Shown here one piece after another: positions 60,650 through 64,000 of a stretch of DNA of 64,000 bases. The notes beneath the pieces were generated by a model that saw only the letters and a list, made by a program, of their open reading frames with translations, was not told where the DNA came from and did not search any database. The number at the start of each line of letters is the position of its first letter. Position 1 is the stretch's first letter. Both the position numbers and the translations under genes were made by a program. Source of the DNA: Dyella kyungheensis (lineage in GTDB: Bacteria > Pseudomonadota > Gammaproteobacteria > Xanthomonadales > Rhodanobacteraceae); assembly GCF_016905005.1 (NCBI RefSeq), contig NZ_JADIKC010000009.1, forward strand, positions 91,093-155,092. Reading direction: 5' to 3'.

Positions 60650-63064
60650 TTACGGATGCGCCGTGGTACTCGTCGCCCCCGTACCGGCACCCGCTGCCGC
60701 ACCCGGCGACCGTAACGGTGCCAACGACTCGAATTTGCGCTGGTACTCGTCCGTTACTTGCTTGGCGTCTTCGCTGTTCGTCACCACGCGCGGTGTGATC
60801 AACACAATCATCTCGGTCCGATCGCGCTTGTGGTCAGTCGTACCAAACAGGCGTCCCAACACAGGGATGCGATTGAGGCCAGGGATACCCGTATCGGTAT
60901 TGGTCTCGTTCTGCTGGATGAGTCCGCCGAGAAGCACCGTTTGCCCGCTCTGCACAGCAATCTGGGTGCCTACGGCACGTTGCTGGATGGTGAAGTTGCC
61001 CTGAGCGTTGGCTGGACCCGTGGTGTTGCTTACCTGCTGCTGGACATTCAGATAAACGAGGCCGCCTGGATTCACTCGTGGCTGCACGTCGAGAATCACG
61101 CCCGTGGGCTGGTAAGTGACGGTGCTCGCCGTTGAATTCGCCGTGGTGGTTCCCAGGCCAGCGATGATGGACGTCTGATTGATCGGTATCTGATCGCCCA
61201 CCTGGATATGGGCGACTTGATTGTTGAGTACGACCAGCGAAGGGGCCGATAGCGTCTTCGTGTTGCCATTGGTTTCCAGCGCGCGAACGGCGACCTGGAA
61301 TTTCCCGTTGCTGCTCAGGAAGGAATAGAAGAACGGCTCTCCGCCGTATTGGTTGCCGCCCGCACCAAGTGCAATCTGGCGATGAGCACCTGGATAAATG
61401 CTGGTGGCAATGCCCGCAGCATTCGGGACGCTGTTTGCTAGCCCCTGTAGATACCACTGCACACCAAACTGGAATTCACCAGTCAGATCGACCTCGAGAA
61501 TGCGCATCTCGATCTGCACCTGCAGCGGCACGTTGTCCAGTCGCTTGATGGCCTGCTCGATCTCCTTCCACTGCGAGGGACGCGCGCGCACGAGCAGCTG
61601 GTTGTTCGAATCGACGGAGCTGATGCGGATGCTGCCGTCCTCCGAGACGAATTGCTGCCCGGTGTTGCCGTTGTTGCTGTTGGAGGCGCTGTTGCCGAAC
61701 GAGGACATGCCGCCCGCCGCACTGCCGCCGGTGCTGCCGAAACCGCCACTGGTACCCGTGCCGGTCGTGCCGAAACCGCCGGTGGTGCCTGTCGCTCCCG
61801 TGCCGCCAAAACCGCCCGCGCTGCCAAAGCCACCGCCGGTACCTTGAACACCGCCCGTGGTGCTGCTGCCGAAGCTGCCCGCCGTGCTGCCTATCCCGCT
61901 GGCATTGCCCATCGCATTGTCGCCGCTGCCCAGCGTAGATCCGGTGAGGCCCGGCCCCACTTTGCCGGCATCGCTGCCGCCGCCATTACCGCGGGTATAG
62001 ATCTGCCCCAGGTACTGCGCGAGGTCCGATGCCTTGAGGTTACGCACGTCATAAACGAACAACTCCGGTTCATTGCCGCCGCCGCGATCGATCTTGGTGA
62101 TCCAGTCGCCCACTTCCTGCAGATAGGTCGGCTGGCTGCTGATCACCACGATGGCGTTGGTGCGTTCGATCGGCAGGAAACGCACCATGCCGGCCAGCGG
62201 CGTGTCGCCCTTGGGGCCGAACATCTGGTCGAGCTGCGGGCCGAGTTCGCCCACGTTCGCGTGTTGCAGGCTGAACACGCCCACCGACATGCCGCGCAGC
62301 CAGTCCACGTCGAAGGTATGGATGGTGCGCTGATAATTGTCCAGCTCCGAGGGCGTGCCCGACAGCACGATGAGGTTGCGCGACGGATCGGCCAGCAGCA
62401 CGGAGTCGGTGCGCGCAAACGGCTTGATCAGCTTCTGCATCTCGGTGGCCGAGATGAAGCGCAACGGATACAGGCGTGCCTGCAGGCCGCCTTGCGGTGC
62501 CACCGCGTTGAGACTCGGCACCAGGTTGCCAGCGGCGGCGTCCTTGGCGGGCATCACCACGTATTGGCCGTCGCGCATCACCAGCGCGTTGTTGGTCCAC
62601 GACAGCAGCGTTTCCAAAATGGGAATCGCCTGGGTGCTGTCCACCGGCTCGGAGGTGGAGAAGGACACGTTGCCCTGCACGCCCGGCACGATGGTGTAGT
62701 TCTGCTTGAGCAGATCGCCCAGGATGGCCTTCACCACCGCCTGCACCGGCTGGTTCTCGAAGTTGAAGGTCACTGCGCCATCGCCACTGGCCGCCTTGCG
62801 CGGTTGCGCCAGCCCGGTGGTGCGCACGAACTGGCCGCTCCCCTCGCTCAGCTGCGGCTTGGGGGTGACGTTCGGGTCCACGGCCCCATTTTTCGTGTTC
62901 AACGGGAGCTGGGCGGGGACCGCCTTCTCGGTGCCCGCCATCGCCTCGCGTTGCAACGCACCGTCATCGCTTTTGGGTGGCGGCAGCGTCTGACAACCGG
63001 CCAGCCACAAGGCCAGGGTGAGCGTACTGATGCGGGTCAACCGCGGCGTGCGCTGGATGGACAT
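60650..63064 (-). CDS. gspD: Type II secretion outer-membrane secretin
   Basis: An 804-residue secretin that forms the outer-membrane pore of the type II system. The N-terminus ends in a lipobox (LALWLAGC), as in Xanthomonas XpsD. N0-N3 domains follow (FNFENQPVQAVVKAILGDLL, YPLRFISATEMQKLIKPF, FSLQHANVGELGPQLDQMFG, FVYDVRNLKASDLAQYLGQI). The N3 domain is interrupted by a Gly/Ser/Thr-rich insert of about 110 residues. The secretin core ends the protein (VPLQVQIEMRILEVDL, VGDQIPINQTS, GQTVLLGGLIQQNE, GIPGLNRIPVLGRLFG, EMIVLITPRVV). It lies 4 bp after gspN. Confidence 0.95.
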   Translation of the reverse strand: MSIQRTPRLTRISTLTLALWLAGCQTLPPPKSDDGALQREAMAGTEKAVPAQLPLNTKNGAVDPNVTPKPQLSEGSGQFVRTTGLAQPRKAASGDGAVTFNFENQPVQAVVKAILGDLLKQNYTIVPGVQGNVSFSTSEPVDSTQAIPILETLLSWTNNALVMRDGQYVVMPAKDAAAGNLVPSLNAVAPQGGLQARLYPLRFISATEMQKLIKPFARTDSVLLADPSRNLIVLSGTPSELDNYQRTIHTFDVDWLRGMSVGVFSLQHANVGELGPQLDQMFGPKGDTPLAGMVRFLPIERTNAIVVISSQPTYLQEVGDWITKIDRGGGNEPELFVYDVRNLKASDLAQYLGQIYTRGNGGGSDAGKVGPGLTGSTLGSGDNAMGNASGIGSTAGSFGSSTTGGVQGTGGGFGSAGGFGGTGATGTTGGFGTTGTGTSGGFGSTGGSAAGGMSSFGNSASNSNNGNTGQQFVSEDGSIRISSVDSNNQLLVRARPSQWKEIEQAIKRLDNVPLQVQIEMRILEVDLTGEFQFGVQWYLQGLANSVPNAAGIATSIYPGAHRQIALGAGGNQYGGEPFFYSFLSSNGKFQVAVRALETNGNTKTLSAPSLVVLNNQVAHIQVGDQIPINQTSIIAGLGTTTANSTASTVTYQPTGVILDVQPRVNPGGLVYLNVQQQVSNTTGPANAQGNFTIQQRAVGTQIAVQSGQTVLLGGLIQQNETNTDTGIPGLNRIPVLGRLFGTTDHKRDRTEMIVLITPRVVTNSEDAKQVTDEYQRKFESLAPLRSPGAAAGAGTGATSTTAHP

Positions 63065-63068
63065 GACG

Positions 63069-63794
63069 TTAATGGGCTCCCTCGGGGGTCGCCGCCTGCT
63101 GTTGGGCGCGGCGCTTCTGGATGGCTTCTTTCAACAAGCGGATGCGATCGGCCTGCGAGTCCACCCCGTTGGGCGATTGCAGGGCCGGGTTCGGCGGAAT
63201 GATGGGATGAGCGGCATTGATCATCGGGCCGTTCTGCGGTGGGGCCGCCGGACCCACCGCCATGCCGTTCGGTGCGGGCGGGCTGGGTGGCGCACTGCCG
63301 TCGCCCTTGGGCATGTCGATCGGCGCGCCGGCGGGCAGCTCCAGTTCGGTGCGGCCGGTGCTCGATTCGAACACCGCCGAGCGTGGCCTCAGATCGACCA
63401 AGCGCCAGCTGCCATCGGGCAGCGAATCACCCTGGCGCACGCGCACTTCGTGCTCGCCGCTCTTGTCACGCAGCAAGGCCATGTGCAGCGGCGCCGTGAG
63501 GATGATGCCGGTGAGCTGCATGTCGCCCAGGCTCGCGCCGCCGGCGGCGGTGCGCATCGTCGGCTTGCGGTCGTTGTTGAAGAGTGGCTGCGTCCACACG
63601 GCGGAGAACTGGGCCAGCGGCACCGGCGGCGGCAGGCCCTGGTCGTGGGTGGGCGGCAAGGGCGTGGCGGCACGCTCCGGGCCCCATGAGACGCCGCGTC
63701 CCACCCCGGCAAGCAAGGTCAGCAGCAACGCGCCGAACAGCACGGCCACCCCGCCGAGCAAGGGCGTCAGGCGACGTTGGGCGGCCGCGTTCAT
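63069..63794 (-). CDS. gspN: Type II secretion protein N (XpsN/GspC-like)
   Basis: A 241-residue inner-membrane protein with one N-terminal helix (LLGGVAVLFGALLLTLLAGVG) and a periplasmic homology-region domain (WTQPLFNNDRKPTMR, LTGIILTAPLHMALLRD, VRQGDSLPDGSWRLVDL). A long Pro-rich stretch and a basic C-terminus follow. This matches XpsN of Xanthomonas, which bridges the platform and the secretin. The gene order gspM-gspN-gspD is the Xanthomonas arrangement. Its ATG overlaps the gspM stop. Confidence 0.87.
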   Translation of the reverse strand: MNAAAQRRLTPLLGGVAVLFGALLLTLLAGVGRGVSWGPERAATPLPPTHDQGLPPPVPLAQFSAVWTQPLFNNDRKPTMRTAAGGASLGDMQLTGIILTAPLHMALLRDKSGEHEVRVRQGDSLPDGSWRLVDLRPRSAVFESSTGRTELELPAGAPIDMPKGDGSAPPSPPAPNGMAVGPAAPPQNGPMINAAHPIIPPNPALQSPNGVDSQADRIRLLKEAIQKRRAQQQAATPEGAH

Positions 63795-64000
63795 GGCGCA
63801 CCTCCCTGTGCGTCGCCGCTGGCTGCGCGCGGCTGGCGCACATAGCCCGATAAGGTGAATTGCACTTCCAGCGGCACGGCCGCTTGCTGCATCGCGGCCA
63901 CCGGATTGCGATAGATGCTCAAGTCATCCACGAACAGATACGGGGTGCCCTGCTCCAGATCGTGCAGCGTTTCGGCCAGCGGCTGGATATCGCAATGCAG
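63791..64000 (-). CDS. gspM: Type II secretion protein M, C-terminal part only
   Basis: The last 69 codons of a gene that enters from the right edge: LAETLHDLEQGTPYLFVDDL, then VPLEVQFTLSGYVRQPR, ending GGAP. The segment has the ferredoxin-like C-terminal pattern of XpsM/GspM type proteins, and the stop overlaps the gspN start by 4 nt (ATGA). Identification rests partly on position. Confidence 0.78.
   Translation of the reverse strand: MHCDIQPLAETLHDLEQGTPYLFVDDLSIYRNPVAAMQQAAVPLEVQFTLSGYVRQPRAASGDAQGGAP

Overview
The window looks like chromosome of a GC-rich gammaproteobacterium of the Xanthomonadales, most likely a Rhodanobacteraceae member close to Dyella, Luteibacter or Rhodanobacter. 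The grounds are the Xanthomonas-type type II secretion gene order M-N-D at the right edge, three TonB-dependent receptors paired with secreted glycosidases, and the overall codon usage. The genus is an inference. I see no rRNA, tRNA, CRISPR array, transposase or integrase.

Layout. 1-6.3 kb: a beta-glucoside uptake unit made of a TonB receptor (cut by the left edge), a GH3 glucosidase and a LacI regulator, with three copies of one perfect palindrome in front of the receptor and the glucosidase. 6.6-26.3 kb: mixed housekeeping and accessory genes. These are a small membrane protein, a LysR regulator divergent from a secreted alpha/beta hydrolase, a zinc-ribbon membrane protein, a very large M48 membrane peptidase, an S33-type hydrolase, a degenerate ClpP-fold protein between inverted repeats, a degenerate retropepsin-like protein, a MAPEG protein of lower GC, an M28 peptidase, several hypothetical genes and an ornithine decarboxylase. 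26.9-31.1 kb: a jelly-roll/multi-TM protein, a cytochrome b plus Tat-exported molybdopterin oxidoreductase pair, and a DUF5666-type protein.

31.2-51.6 kb is the metabolic centre of the window. On the minus strand lie aldose 1-epimerase, a clan-A glycosidase, two TonB-Xanth-Caul receptors, two GH43 enzymes, a GDSL esterase and a GH93-like exo-arabinanase candidate. On the plus strand, diverging from them, lie a FadR-type GntR regulator, dgoK, dgoA, dgoD, an SDR sugar dehydrogenase, an SMP-30 lactonase and a GalP-type sugar:proton symporter. Together they would degrade an arabinan or arabinogalactan outside the cell and in the periplasm, import the sugars, and oxidise galactose through the whole De Ley-Doudoroff route to pyruvate and glyceraldehyde 3-phosphate. 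The shared 0.4 kb control region carries a TTGTATGA motif on both sides. No L-arabinonate dehydratase is present, so the fate of arabinose is not explained here.

51.9-57.8 kb: an orphan type VI secretion effector island (vgrG, DUF4123 adaptor, two tandem DUF3304 lipoproteins, Tle1-type phospholipase). It contains an internal duplication that left a 5' stub of the effector gene. 57.9-64 kb: the helicase gene hrpB, then the distal type II secretion genes gspD, gspN and the end of gspM. Several families of inverted repeats lie between genes, including two loci of a 27-bp REP-like unit whose sequence differs while its pairing is kept.
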